From: Arcuatula senhousia
Lineage: Eukaryota; Mollusca; Bivalvia; Mytilida; Mytilidae
Assembly (NCBI GenBank): GCA_963971305.1
Contig: OZ020307.1
Coordinates: forward strand, 1-64,000
Direction: 5' to 3'
Length of the DNA: 64,000 nucleotides
In this document: one piece after another, positions 24,608 through 35,173 of the stretch
How positions within the stretch are numbered: the first letter of the stretch is position 1
How the letters are laid out: the number at the start of each line of letters is the position of its first letter
The notes under the pieces: generated by a model
Told to the model about the DNA's origin: nothing
The model's database searches: none
Seen by the model: only the letters and a program-made list of their open reading frames with translations
Translations under genes and position numbers: made by a program

Positions 24608-25169
24608 GCTGGATTTGGCTTCCTTGTTCGAACATTTTGGTTTTGAGTACTTTTCGTTTTCAATAGTTTTGCGTTTTGGATCTTCCAACGTTTTGATTCA
24701 AATGCTACTGATGAGAGGTTACTCCTTGAAATATCGATATATAGCATACCCAAATTAACCGTTTATACCCGTTTTGGTATTTGTATTTTGAACTACTGGG
24801 CGATAACCACTGCTGGTGGACCAGAGGTCCCCGAGGGTAATCACAAGCCTGGTCGTCAGACTTGTCTGACACGAATTTACCATTAAATGTCTAATATTTT
24901 TGTCGTTGAAATTTCCGATTATTAAATTCAAAATTGTTTAAAACACCAGGTTTCTTTCCTTGTAATGCACATGGTCGATATCCTCGGTGCTGGATTTGGC
25001 TTCCTTGTTCGAACATTTTGGTTTTGAGTACTTTTCGTTTTCAATAGTTTTGGTTTTTGATCTTCCAACGTTTTGATTCAAATGCTACTGATGAGAGGTT
25101 ACTCCTTGAAATATCGATATATAGCATACCCAAATTAACCGTTTATACCCGTTTTGGTATTTGTATTTG
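24608..25169 (+). repeat. Pair of 181-bp direct repeats in F
   Basis: The repeats 24608-24789 and 24989-25169 both run from GCTGGATTTGGCTTCC to GTTTTGGTATTTGTATT and differ at a few bases (GCGTTTTGGATC versus GGTTTTTGATC). The ~199 bp between them is unrelated and includes GGACCAGAGGTCC, which can fold. The same arrangement is in F2 and F3; F4 starts near the end of the left repeat. Confidence 0.88.
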
Positions 25170-25929
25170 GAAAGACGCTGTTTTCATATTTCCAGTTCAC
25201 TAACTTTTGGCTATCTCTAATACAGTTGATAAATTTACCCCCGTTTAGTCATTGTAATATTTTGGCTTTTGTATTTTGGTTTTATCAAATCTAATATTTT
25301 ACCGGTCTTCCAATATTTCGATCCCTAGCGTGTCTGATGAAGGTTAATCCAGAAAAGCGCTTCACACGCAGTGAAGTTTTGATTGTTTTCATTTAATAAA
25401 ATCATGTCATAAAATATGTGGATCGTGTCTTTCTGGCACATATTCCATATTCTTTCATATTTAATATACAGTATAATCCTATAATCTCATTCAGTATGTA
25501 TTTTTGTGTATGACCACAAAATATTTACTATCGTATTATGTCTGTAGACACATTGGTTTTCGGGAGGTAAATCAAGTTGTGGTTTTCCAATTAATAACAT
25601 TTTGTTATAGTGTTTAAAACCACTAAATGAATGTTTGTATTGCATATTGGGGTTTCATGGGTAGTACCTCTTAGAAAAGATGGAACAAAATAGATGTATA
25701 AACACAACTGCAAATAGAACATTTCATTTCCATCTTATTTTGATTAATCTTTTTTGTATTCAGCAATACATTATGTTAACAAAATGTATTTACAGCTTTG
25801 ATGTATCTTGTACTATTTACTGGATATGAGGGGTCAAAAATGGGACATTTGAAAATAGAATTGTTTATTGATGGTCGGATTTTGAATTGTAGAGGCATCT
25901 TTTACACTTGTGCATGTCTATAAAAAAAC

Positions 25930-26250
25930 TGGTGTAAATAAAATCAACAGAAAGGCCTTCAAAAGTCCTTTACAGTGCACTTAAAATTTTTCAAATCAGC
26001 AAGGCATACCAAAGATATCCAAGGTCAAAGTTTGTCCTTTTTCATATAACGAATTATCTCCCTTTGATATAATTTACATTGTTTATGTCCATCAATAAAC
26101 TGGTGTAAATGATATCAACAAAAAAGCCTTCAACAGTCCTTTACAGTGCACTTTAAATTTTTCAAATCGGACAAGGCATACCAAAGATATCCAAGGTCAA
26201 AGTTTGCCCTTTTTCATATAACAAATTATCTCCCTTTGATATAATTATGC
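25930..26250 (+). repeat. 171-bp tandem duplication in F
   Basis: TGGTGTAAAT occurs at 25930 and 26101. The two copies share AGTCCTTTACAGTGCACTT, CAAGGCATACCAAAGATATC and TTATCTCCCTTTGATATAAT with about ten differences. The duplication is present in all four F copies, so it predates their spread. Confidence 0.85.
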
Positions 26251-26353
26251 AAATTAATTGTACCACTATTATTGTTTCTATACCAAAGACCTACTATATA
26301 TAGAAACTGATTACTCTATAATAAAGGGGGACCCTTGATTCCATCAAATATCG

Positions 26354-26446
26354 GCGCATGCGCAGTCGATGTAAAGGGTTAGGGTTAGGGTTAATTAAAA
26401 TAGTTCCGGCTAACCCTGACCCTAACCCTCACCCTAACCCTAACCT
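26354..26446. promoter_or_regulatory. GCGCATGCGC palindrome beside a TTAGGG/CCCTAA fold-back (F1)
   Basis: The 10-bp palindrome GCGCATGCGC at 26354-26363, followed by A, matches the centre of the NRF1-type consensus (YGCGCAYGCGCR) except for the first base. It is followed by (GGGTTA)3 at 26376-26394, a 15-base spacer and CCCTAA repeats at 26410-26446, so the telomeric arms can fold back. The same block is at 29536, 34864, 39598, 42664, 48508, 52043, 55446 and 57224, once per E and F unit. Binding by an NRF1 homologue is a hypothesis. Confidence 0.5.
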
Positions 26447-27618
26447 AACTCTATATTTATACGCAACCAAGACGGTTTACCGTTGGCGGAATGTGCAAAT
26501 GAGGGTTACCCCTAATTACCTAACCCGATACTTAACCCTAACCCTTAACCTTCTAACCCTAACCCTAACTTCTAACTCTTCTTAATTCGTATTAAGTTTT
26601 TGGATGAAAAACTCGAAAAAAATATTTTTGGGAGGGTTGGGGTTACGGTTGCCATGTTGACCACTTTGCAGATATCAATTTGTGCTCATTTGGGCATGTT
26701 CCCGTACTTTTATCGTCACGAAATTGAAAAATCGGCCCCATAGGGGCAGTACTTTTTTACGGGCAACCTGATGCAAAAATCTGCAAGTCTCTATCTTGTG
26801 TCGTTCTCGAGTTAGGTGTATCATGCGAAATGACGAAAAAACCGATTTTTCAGCTCCAATGCATTGAGTTCATTATGAACAATCTCAAATGTCATGGTTT
26901 CCCTGAACTCTACTCTGAATAGACTATAGATTTGACCATTTTCACGCTCCTGTTACAAGGCTAGAGAAAGCAGTGACTCGTCAAAAGTGACAGAAAAGTT
27001 CAATTCTACAAGCTTCAAAACCCATATTTCAAGAATAAACCGATCACCCAACTACATGTACCAACCGCCATTTAATTGTAGGTCTTCCCGTAAGTAATCG
27101 AAAGTTGAAAAGAACAAAATTCACATAGGAACAAAAAACAAAAAATAGGAACAGGAAAGAGATGATACACCACTGGAAAAGGGGGAGTGGTGGGTAGGGG
27201 CAATGATGATGTGATCGAATGACAAAGGCTCCATCTGCAATTTCTTCTATACCGATCAGTGGATCTTAATGAAACTTTCACACAATCTTGGTGATACATC
27301 ACAGATGTCTAGAATCCATGTTAAACTTTGATCGCAGTGGTATCCGGGTTTCCAGCAACGAAACATGGAGTTGGGCAATGGTTAACGGAAAGCAGCTCCT
27401 ATCGCCCGCTACTGCAAAACCACTCAAGGGATCCTCATGAAACTTTCACACAATGTAGATAAAGATGTGCACTTCCTGTCTGTGCAACAATAGGGCCTCA
27501 TTACATTGAAACATTTTTGTCTGATTTTTAAAAAAAAATTATTCTTTGGTGTTTCAGAACTTGTTCCTGATCCTGAACTTTTCATTGTTTGTTGGAAAAC
27601 ACTATACGATTTTAGAAG

Positions 27619-27700
27619 TGAGTGAGTTGGTGTTTTACGCCCGTGCAACGCTATATAGGTTATTTACAGGCGATGAACATGAAAAGAATGATACAATGAA
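27619..27700 (+). mobile_element. SINE-like segment in E
   Basis: The stretch GTGAGTGAGTTGGTGTTTTA, CGCCCGTGCAACGC, then TTATTTACAGGCG interrupts a module found uninterrupted elsewhere: 'ACGATTTTAG' continues as GAGAGCTCATAC at 28496-28515 but as AAGTGAGTGAG here. It resembles the GTGAGTGAGTT...TTTTACGCC repeats I associate with mollusc genomes. No A/B box or terminal repeats are identified, and its right end is not defined. Copies are in E1-E4 (for example from 37636 and 40882). Confidence 0.35.
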
Positions 27701-28444
27701 CATGAAATGATGATGATAAATGAAATATGGGGATGGGGTGCGAAACAAAGGAACGGTAAATTTTGAAGAACCACAGGAAAAGGGGGAGAGGTGGGTAGGG
27801 GCGGAAAATTTAGCCTATGTGGTGCATTTTTTGCTTATTTGGCCCTGTTTCCTTGCTCCAATCGTCTCGAAAATGAAAAACTGGGCCCATAGGGACAGTT
27901 ATTTTTGACGAGCGAGCCAATGCAAAAAACCGCAAGTCTCTAGACAAAGCCGTTGTAGAGTTATAGACAAAACCGTTGTAGAGTTAAGTGTACCATGGGC
28001 ATGCAAAATGGCGAAGGCAAATTGTTAACTTAAAGTGCTTGTATCTCGGTCATCTCTTGGTAGATTTTTTAAAATTGAACCATGATTGTAAAGCTAATTG
28101 TTCGTTCTTTCGATCGGCGATAGGTAGCCCGGTTCTGTAAATTGTGTTAAACGGCGCAAGTCGTGTTCTGTTGGACACATTAAAGGGATTGTACCTCGGT
28201 TGAGCAAAGGCGAGACTGGAATTATTTTCTAGGAGCAAGATGTTTGTCTTTGGAGTTGGGCAATGGTTAACGGAAAGCAGCTCCTATCGCCCACTACTGC
28301 AAAACCCCTCAGGGGATCTACATGAAACTTTCACACAATGTAGATAAAGATGGGAACTTCCTGTCTGTGCCACAATAGGGCCTCATTGACATTGAAATAC
28401 ATTTTTGTCTGATTTTATTTTAATTATTATTATTTGGTGTTTCA

Positions 28445-28618
28445 GAGCTTGTTCCTGATCCTGAACTTTACATCGTTTGTTCGAAAACACTTTACGATTT
28501 TAGGAGAGCTCATACTTTTTTAACATTTTTATTTCAGAATATTTACGGCACATGATGCTCAAACAGAAATAAGAGAGACAGTGGTTCATCTGGATGCTGT
28601 GCAAGTCAAAAGAAAGGG
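28445..28618 (+). other. Exon-like segment with splice-type borders (decayed coding sequence?)
   Basis: The sequence TTTGGTGTTTCAG ends at 28445. Codons from 28445 are open for 36 residues (beginning E-L-V-P-D-P-E-L-Y-I-V-C-S-K) before TGA at 28553. The pyrimidine-rich TTTTTATTTCAG then precedes an 81-nt stretch (28538-28618) that ends exactly at GTAAGT and has an open frame reading H-D-A-Q-T-E-I-R-E-T-V-V-H-L-D-A in its centre. B carries a more decayed version (8775-8945). I do not recognise the protein; this may be a captured gene fragment, or chance. Confidence 0.3.
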
Positions 28619-29695
28619 GTAAGTAGTTTAAAAACGTAGACTAGCCTTGTGAGCGAATGTAGGTCTAAACACGCAACCAAATCATGTATGGTCTTGCTTA
28701 AAAAAAGTTTAAGGAAAGATACGGGCCTGAAAGACAAGATATAACAGTAGCAGGCTGAAACACTGAGCCATATATTCCAAGTTGTGGTCAATGAAAATGT
28801 TCACTATCGATAAAAGAGACATTTCCGAGTGAGTAAATGTGGGTTGTATCACGGAAGTACAATACAGTTTACTTCCCTTTTACCAAACACTATTTTTAGA
28901 CGACCGCAAAACGTTTTCCTGCAGTCTAAGGAGAAAATTTATAAGGATGTTCTTGCCATAAATTATGCTTACATTGTCCAGTGAATGATTTTATAGGAGT
29001 ACTTTTACCATAAAAATGTATTCGTGTAGTCTTAGGGGTATATTCATATGGATTTTATTGTCCTAGAGTGTGGTTATATATGGGAACTAGTACCCCCAAA
29101 AGGTGGCAATATTGTTTTAAAGGATATTTATAAGGATATAATTGCCATAAACTGTGAGGAAATACATTATATGGTCATTGATACTATCAAATGGGATGAT
29201 TTTGTCCCAGGAGTAAAATAATAAGGGTGAGTGAATGTAGGTCGTAACATCCAACCTAACATGTATCATGATTTTCTCCCTTAGAATTGACACAGTTTAT
29301 ATGCATTTGAAGGTACCGTTCGTAAAGGGAAAGTCGTTAGCATTCAAAAACAGTTTGAATTTTTAAAATCGGTTGAAAAATGACTGAGATATTGTCTTTT
29401 GAAATTTACCTCTCATAGTTATAGAAATATATTATCTCCCTTTAAAATACGTATGCAAATTAGTTCTACCACTATAATTGTTTCTATACCAAAGACCCAT
29501 CATATATAGGAACCGATTACTTCATTTAAATATCGGCGCATGCGCAGTCGAATAAAAGGGTTAGGGTTAGAGTTAATTAAAGAAGTTCCGGCTAACCCTA
29601 ATTCTAACCCTAACCCTAACCCTTTATTCATACGCCAACCATATAACATACCAATAAAATATCAATACATCGATGGGGTCCCCCTCTATACGATA

Positions 29696-29719
29696 CCTAA
29701 CCATAACCCTAACCCTAAG
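29696..29719 (+). repeat. Short telomeric junction tract (E0 tail to D)
   Basis: ACCTAACCATAACCCTAACCCTAA, then GC. The telomeric tail of E0 meets D at TAAGC, which both partners share (D normally reads GTAAGTAAGCTTTTTCC), a microhomology junction. Confidence 0.85.
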
Positions 29720-30243
29720 CTTTTTCCTACCTCATTGAACATTGCTAACTTGTACAATGTCTAGGCTCGGACCTGAAAGTGATGCAAGTTTGAGGCATCA
29801 TAACTTTTGATCGGCGATAGGTAGCCCGGTTCTGTAAATTGTGTTAAACGGCGCACGTCGTGTTCTGTCGGTCACAGTAAAGGGATTTGACGTCGGTTGA
29901 GTACACACGAGACTGGAATTATTTTCTAGGAACAAGATTTTCCTCTCAATGTAGGCGATTTTTTTACCATTCGAGTCCTTGTAGCTTCCAGATCGGAAAA
30001 ATACCAACGAATTGGCGACAAAATTCGACAAAAACCGCTAGTACAAAGCCTGTTTGATCAAAAAACAATAGCCTGACTGAAAACAAACGTGCAGCTGAGA
30101 CAGTGAAACAGTTATTTACAGGCGGGGCGCACGAAGAATATGTGCAAAAAATCCGAGAAAAAAAAACGAACACAAAAAAGGGACAAAGAGAGAAAAAAAA
30201 GAAGGAAAGAGAATGCAAAAGGAAGAAAAAAAAATCAGTAGCT

Positions 30244-30281
<38 letters not shown>

Positions 30282-31444
30282 GGCTGCCTGCTTTCTCTCA
30301 GAAAAATGTTTTCTGGCTCGAAGCCGCGGCCGGCCTGCTTGCCCGAGGAACTTGGCGTCGACGAGAAAACCCAGGCCGCCTGCCTTCTCGCGGAAAAATA
30401 TATTCCGGCTCGAAGCCGCGGCCGGCCTGCTCGCGCGGGGAACTTGGATTCGACGCGAAACCCCCGGCCGCTTGCCTTCTCGCTGACAAATAGACTGAAT
30501 GGGCCAGGAACAAAACCGATAAGAGATTCGTATTAAGTTTTTTGATGAAAAACTTGAAAATAATGTTTTTGGAAACATTGGGTCTACCATTGCCATGTTG
30601 GCCACGTTGTCGAAACCATTTTTTGCTGATTTGTCCCTGTTCCCTTGCTCCAATCGTCTCGAAAATTAAAAATTGGCCCCATAGGGGCAGTAATTTTTTA
30701 CGGGCGAGCCAATGCAAAAAACCGCAAGTCTCTAGACAGAGCCGTTTTCGAGTTAGGTGTACCATGGGCATGCAAAATGGCAAAGGTTAATTGTTAACTT
30801 TAAATGCTTGTATCTCGGTCATCTCTTGACCGATTTTAAAAATTGAACCATGATTGTAAAGCCAATTGTTCATTCTCCAGACCTAGTTTAGGTAAAGAAA
30901 TGAACACGGTAAGTAAGCTTTTTCCTACCTCATTGAACATTGCTAACTTGTACAATGTCTAGACTCGGACCTGAAAGTGATGCAAGTTTGAGGCATCATA
31001 ACTTTTGATCGGCGATAGGTAGCCCGGTTCTGTAAATTGTGCTAAACGGCGCAAGTCGTGTTCTGTCGGTCACAGTAAAGGGATTTGACGTCGGTTGAGT
31101 ACACACGAGACTGGAATTATTTTCTAGGAACAAGATTTTCCTCTCAATGAAGGCGATTTTTTTACCATTTGGGTCCTTGTAGCTTCCAGATCGGAAAAAT
31201 ACCAACGAATTGGCGACAAAATTCGACAAAAACCGCTAGTACAAAGCCTGTTTGATCAAAAAACAATAGCCTGACTGAAAACAAACGTGCAGCTGAGACA
31301 GTGAAACAGTTATTTACAGGCGGGGCGCACGAAGAATATGTGCAAAAAATCCGAGAAAAAAAAACGAACACAAAAAAGGGACAAAGAGAGAAAAAAAGAA
31401 GGAAAGAGAAGGCAAAAGGAAGAAAAAAAAATCAGTAGCTAATT

Positions 31445-31477
<33 letters not shown>

Positions 31478-32660
31478 GGCTGCCTGCTTTCTCGCGGAAA
31501 AATGTTTTCTGGGTCGAAGCCGCGGCCGGCCTGCTTGCCCGAGGAACTTGGCGTCGACGAGAAAACCCCGGCCGCCTGCCTTCTCGCGGAAAAATATATT
31601 CCGGCTCGAAGCCGCGGCCGGCCTGCTCGCGCGGGGAACTTGGCTTCGACGCGAAACCCCCGGCCGCCTGCCTTCTCGCTGACAAATAGACTGAATGGGC
31701 TAGGAACAAAACCGATAAGAGATTCGTATTAAGTTTTTTGATGAAAAACTTGAAAATAATGTTTTTGGAAACATTGGGTCTACCATTGCCATGTTGGCCA
31801 CGTTGTCGAAACCATTTTTTGCTGATTTGTCCCTGTTCCCTTGCTCCAATCGTCTCGAAAATTAAAAATTGGCCCCGTAGGGGCATTAATGTTTTACGGG
31901 CGAGCCAATGCAAAAAACCGCAAGTCTCTAGACAAAGCCGTTTTCGAGTTAGGTGTACCATGGGCATGCAAAATGGCAAAGGTTAATTGTTAACTTTAAA
32001 TGCTTGTATCTCGGTCATCTCTTGACCGATTTTAAAAATTGAACCATGATTGTAAAGCCAATTGTTCATTCTCCAGACCTAGTTTAGGTAAAGAAATGAA
32101 CACGGTAAGTAAGCTTTTTCCTACCTCATTGAACATTGCTAACTTGTACAATGTCTAGACTCGGACCTGAAAGTGATGCAAGTTTGAGGCATCATAACTT
32201 TTGATCGGCGATAGGTAGCCCGGTTCTGTAAATTGTGCTAAACGGCGCAAGTCGTGTTCTGTCGGTCACAGTAAAGGGATTTGACGTCGGTTGAGTACAC
32301 ACGAGACTGGAATTATTTTCTAGGAACAAGATTTTCCTCTCAATGTATGCGATTTTTTTACCATTCGGGTCCTTGTAGCTTCCAGATCGGAAAAATACCA
32401 ACGAATTGGCGACAAAATTCGACAAAAACCGCTAGTACAAAGCCTGTTTGATCAAAAAACAATAGCCTGACTGAAAACAAACGTGCAGCTGAGACAGTGA
32501 AACAGTTATTTACAGGCGGGGCGCACGAAGAATATGTGCAAAAAATCCGAGAAAAAAAAACGAACACAAAAAAGGGACAAAGAGAGAAAAAAAAGAAGGA
32601 AAGAGAAGGCAAAAGGAAGAAAAAAAATCAGTAGCTAATTCAAAAAAAAAAAAAAAAAAA
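29717..32660 (+). repeat. Satellite D2: one partial and two full D units
   Basis: A truncated D unit (29717-30280) begins at AAGCTTTTTCC. Full units follow at 30281-31476 (beta-type island) and 31477-32660 (alpha-type), and F2 then starts after the A tract. The last unit carries GTATGCG at 32346, otherwise seen only in the eighth D1 unit (21463), so it descends from that unit rather than from the D1 unit next to F1. Confidence 0.95.
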
Positions 32661-35030
32661 CCAACAGCACCATGTTCTCAAATATAACTGACCTAGTATT
32701 GTAAATGCATTGGCCGGTCTTTAAAGAAATCAAATTATCCATTCAAGAACCTTTTAATTAAATCAAAAGATGAGACAATTCAATTGAATAAGAAAGGAAT
32801 AGCTAACTGTAAAGCTTTTAAATTTATTTCCAGGCATGAAATTCGTAGAAATTTACTATTAAGGTCTAAGGCAAACTTTTTTGTTTTTTAATTATGCAAA
32901 CTGGGAAATTTTCACAAGATATGTATACATATTTGACAATGTTCCGTGTAATTACTTTTTGCATAAACAAATAAAGGGATTTTTAATTTATCATTTTCCC
33001 TTGGTAAACGGCTATCAAACGGACTATAACCCTTTGGCTTTAGTGCCGTGTGGAGGTCTTAGAAAGCTTCCCCGTGCTTCAGTTGTATGCTCTTATATAT
33101 TTTCGAGTACTGGATATGCTGGATTTGGCTTCCTTGTTCGAACATTTTGGTTTTGAGTACTTTTCGTTTTCAATAGTTTTGCGTTTTGGATCTTCCAACG
33201 TTTTGATTCAAATGCTACTGATGAGAGGTTACTCCTTGAAATATCGATATATAGCATACCCAAATTAACCGTTTATACCCGTTTTGGTATTTGTATTTTG
33301 AACTACTGGGCGATAACCACTGCTGGTGGACCAGAGGTCCCCGAGGGTAATCACAAGCCTGGTCGTCAGACTTGTCTGACACGAATTTACCATTAAATGT
33401 CTAATATTTTTGTCGTTGAAATTTCCGATTATTAAATTCAAAATTGTTTAAAACACCAGGTTTCTTTCCTTGTAATGCACATGGTCGATATCCTCGGTGC
33501 TGGATTTGGCTTCCTTGTTCGAACATTTTGGTTTTGAGTACTTTTCGTTTTCAATAGTTTTGGTTTTTGATCTTCCAACGTTTTGATTCAAATGCTACTG
33601 ATGAGAGGTTACTCCTTGAAATATCGATATATAGCATACCCAAATTAACCGTTTATACCCGTTTTGGTATTTGTATTTGGAAAGACGCTGTTTTCATATT
33701 TCCAGTTCACTAACTTTTGGCTATCTCTAATACAGTTGATAAATTTACCCCCGTTTAGTCATTGTAATATTTTGGCTTTTGTATTTTGGTTTTATCAAAT
33801 CTAATATTTTACCGGTCTTCCAATATTTCGATCCCTAGCGTGTCTGATGAAGGTTAATCCAGAAAAGCGCTTCACACGCAGTGAAGTTTTGATTGTTTTC
33901 ATTTAATAAAATCATGTCATAAAATATGTGGATCGTGTCTTTCTGGCACATATTCCATATTCTTTCATATTTAATATACAGTATAATCCTATAATCTCAT
34001 TCAGTATGTATTTTTGTGTATGACCACAAAATATTTACTATCGTATTATGTCTGTAGACACATTGGTTTTCGGGAGGTAAATCAAGTTGTGGTTTACCAA
34101 TTAATAACATTTTGTTATAGTGTTTAAAACCACTAAATGAATGTTTGTATTGCATATTGGGGTTTCATGGGTAGTACCTCTTAGAAAAGATGGAACAAAA
34201 TAGATGTATAAACACAACTGCAAATAGAACATTTCATTTCCATCTTATTTTGATTAATCTTTTTTGTATTCAGCAATACATTATGTTAACAAAATGTATT
34301 TACAGCTTTGATGTATCTTGTACTATTTACTGGATATGAGGGGTCAAAAATGGGACATTTGAAAATAGAATTGTTTATTGATGGTCGGATTTTGAATTGT
34401 AGAGGCATCTTTTACACTTGTGCATGTCTATAAAAAAACTGGTGTAAATAAAATCAACAGAAAGGCCTTCAAAAGTCCTTTACAGTGCACTTAAAATTTT
34501 TCAAATCAGCAAGGCATACCAAAGATATCCAAGGTCAAAGTTTGTCCTTTTTCATATAACGAATTATCTCCCTTTGATATAATTTACATTGTTTATGTCC
34601 ATCAATAAACTGGTGTAAATGATATCAACAAAAAAGCCTTCAACAGTCCTTTACAGTGCACTTTAAATTTTTCAAATCGGACAAGGCATACCAAAGATAT
34701 CCAAGGTCAAAGTTTGCCCTTTTTCATATAACAAATTATCTCCCTTTGATATAATTATGCAAATTAATTGTACCACTATTATTGTTTCTATACCAAAGAC
34801 CTACTATATATAGAAACTGATTACTCTATAATAAAGGGGGACCCTTGATTCCATCAAATATCGGCGCATGCGCAGTCGATGTAAAGGGTTAGGGTTAGGG
34901 TTAATTAAAATAGTTCCGGCTAACCCTGACCCTAACCCTCACCCTAACCCTAACCTAACTCTATATTCATACGCAACCAAGACGGTTTACCGTTGGCGGA
35001 ATGTGCAGATGAGGGTTACCCCTAATTACC
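32661..35030 (+). repeat. Repeat unit F, copy 2 (full length)
   Basis: Nearly identical to F1 at an offset of 8510 from the CCAACAGCACC start to the TTACCTAACC tail; the few differences include TTTACC for TTTTCC at ~34095 and TATTCAT for TATTTAT at ~34965. Instead of E, it runs into a long telomeric tract and A'. GCGCATGCGC is at 34864-34873. Confidence 0.95.
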
Positions 35031-35098
35031 TAACCCTAACCCTAACCCTAACCCTAACCCCTAACCCCTAACCCTAACCCTAACCCTAACCCTAACCC

Positions 35099-35132
<34 letters not shown>

Positions 35133-35173
35133 GCCCTAACCCTAACCCTAACCCTAACCCTAACCCTAACCCT
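35031..35173 (+). repeat. Interstitial telomeric tract 3
   Basis: About 143 bp of CCCTAA with CCCCTAA, CCCTAAA and CCCTAGCCC variants. The order CCCTAAACCCTAACCCTAGC is the same as in the tract at 57391-57537, so these two tracts share ancestry. It grows from the F tail and ends at GAGTTGCAAGG inside an A' palindrome. Confidence 0.96.

Larger units (their letters stand above)
24151..26524 (+). repeat. Repeat unit F, copy 1 (full length, ~2.37 kb)
   Basis: It begins directly after the A tract of the last D unit (CCAACAGCACC) and ends in a telomere-rich tail. Copies are at 32661-35030 (same start, offset 8510), 46401-48673 (start missing ~95 bp) and 55631-57390 (start missing ~610 bp). Inside are two 181-bp direct repeats (24608-24789 and 24989-25169) and a 171-bp tandem duplication (from 25930 and 26101) containing TTATCTCCCTTTGATATAAT. 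The shared core is absent. Open frames of 72 and 91 codons near 24371-24758 recur in copies but resemble no known protein and show no start-site or coding signature. Confidence 0.92.
26525..29716 (+). repeat. Repeat unit E, copy 0 (~3.2 kb)
   Basis: It follows F1 through a degenerate telomeric stretch (26525-26584). In order: shared core (26586-26825); 'CAATGCATTGAGTTCATTATG'-type segment; A-rich stretch; 'GGCTCCATCTGCAATTTC' module; a 'CTCCTATCGCCC' module shared with B; a SINE-like segment from 27619; a second divergent core (27810-28000); a D-like segment (28030-28250); a second B-like module (28253-28620); ~0.9 kb with no recognisable relation to the other families; the GCGCATGCGC tail (29536); and CCCTAA repeats. 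Unlike E1-E4 it keeps the second B-like module and has one copy of the 179-bp segment. It is cut at the telomeric tail and joined to D. Confidence 0.9.

Noticed and set aside
24371..24758. 91- and 72-codon frames conserved in F1, F2 and F3
   Set aside because: Copies are recent duplicates, the two frames overlap each other, the longer frame starts with TTG, and no homology is recognised.
24608..25169. Solo or paired LTRs of a retrovirus-like element in F
   Set aside because: The repeats are 181 bp with only 199 bp between, lack TG...CA ends and any internal primer-binding site or coding sequence.
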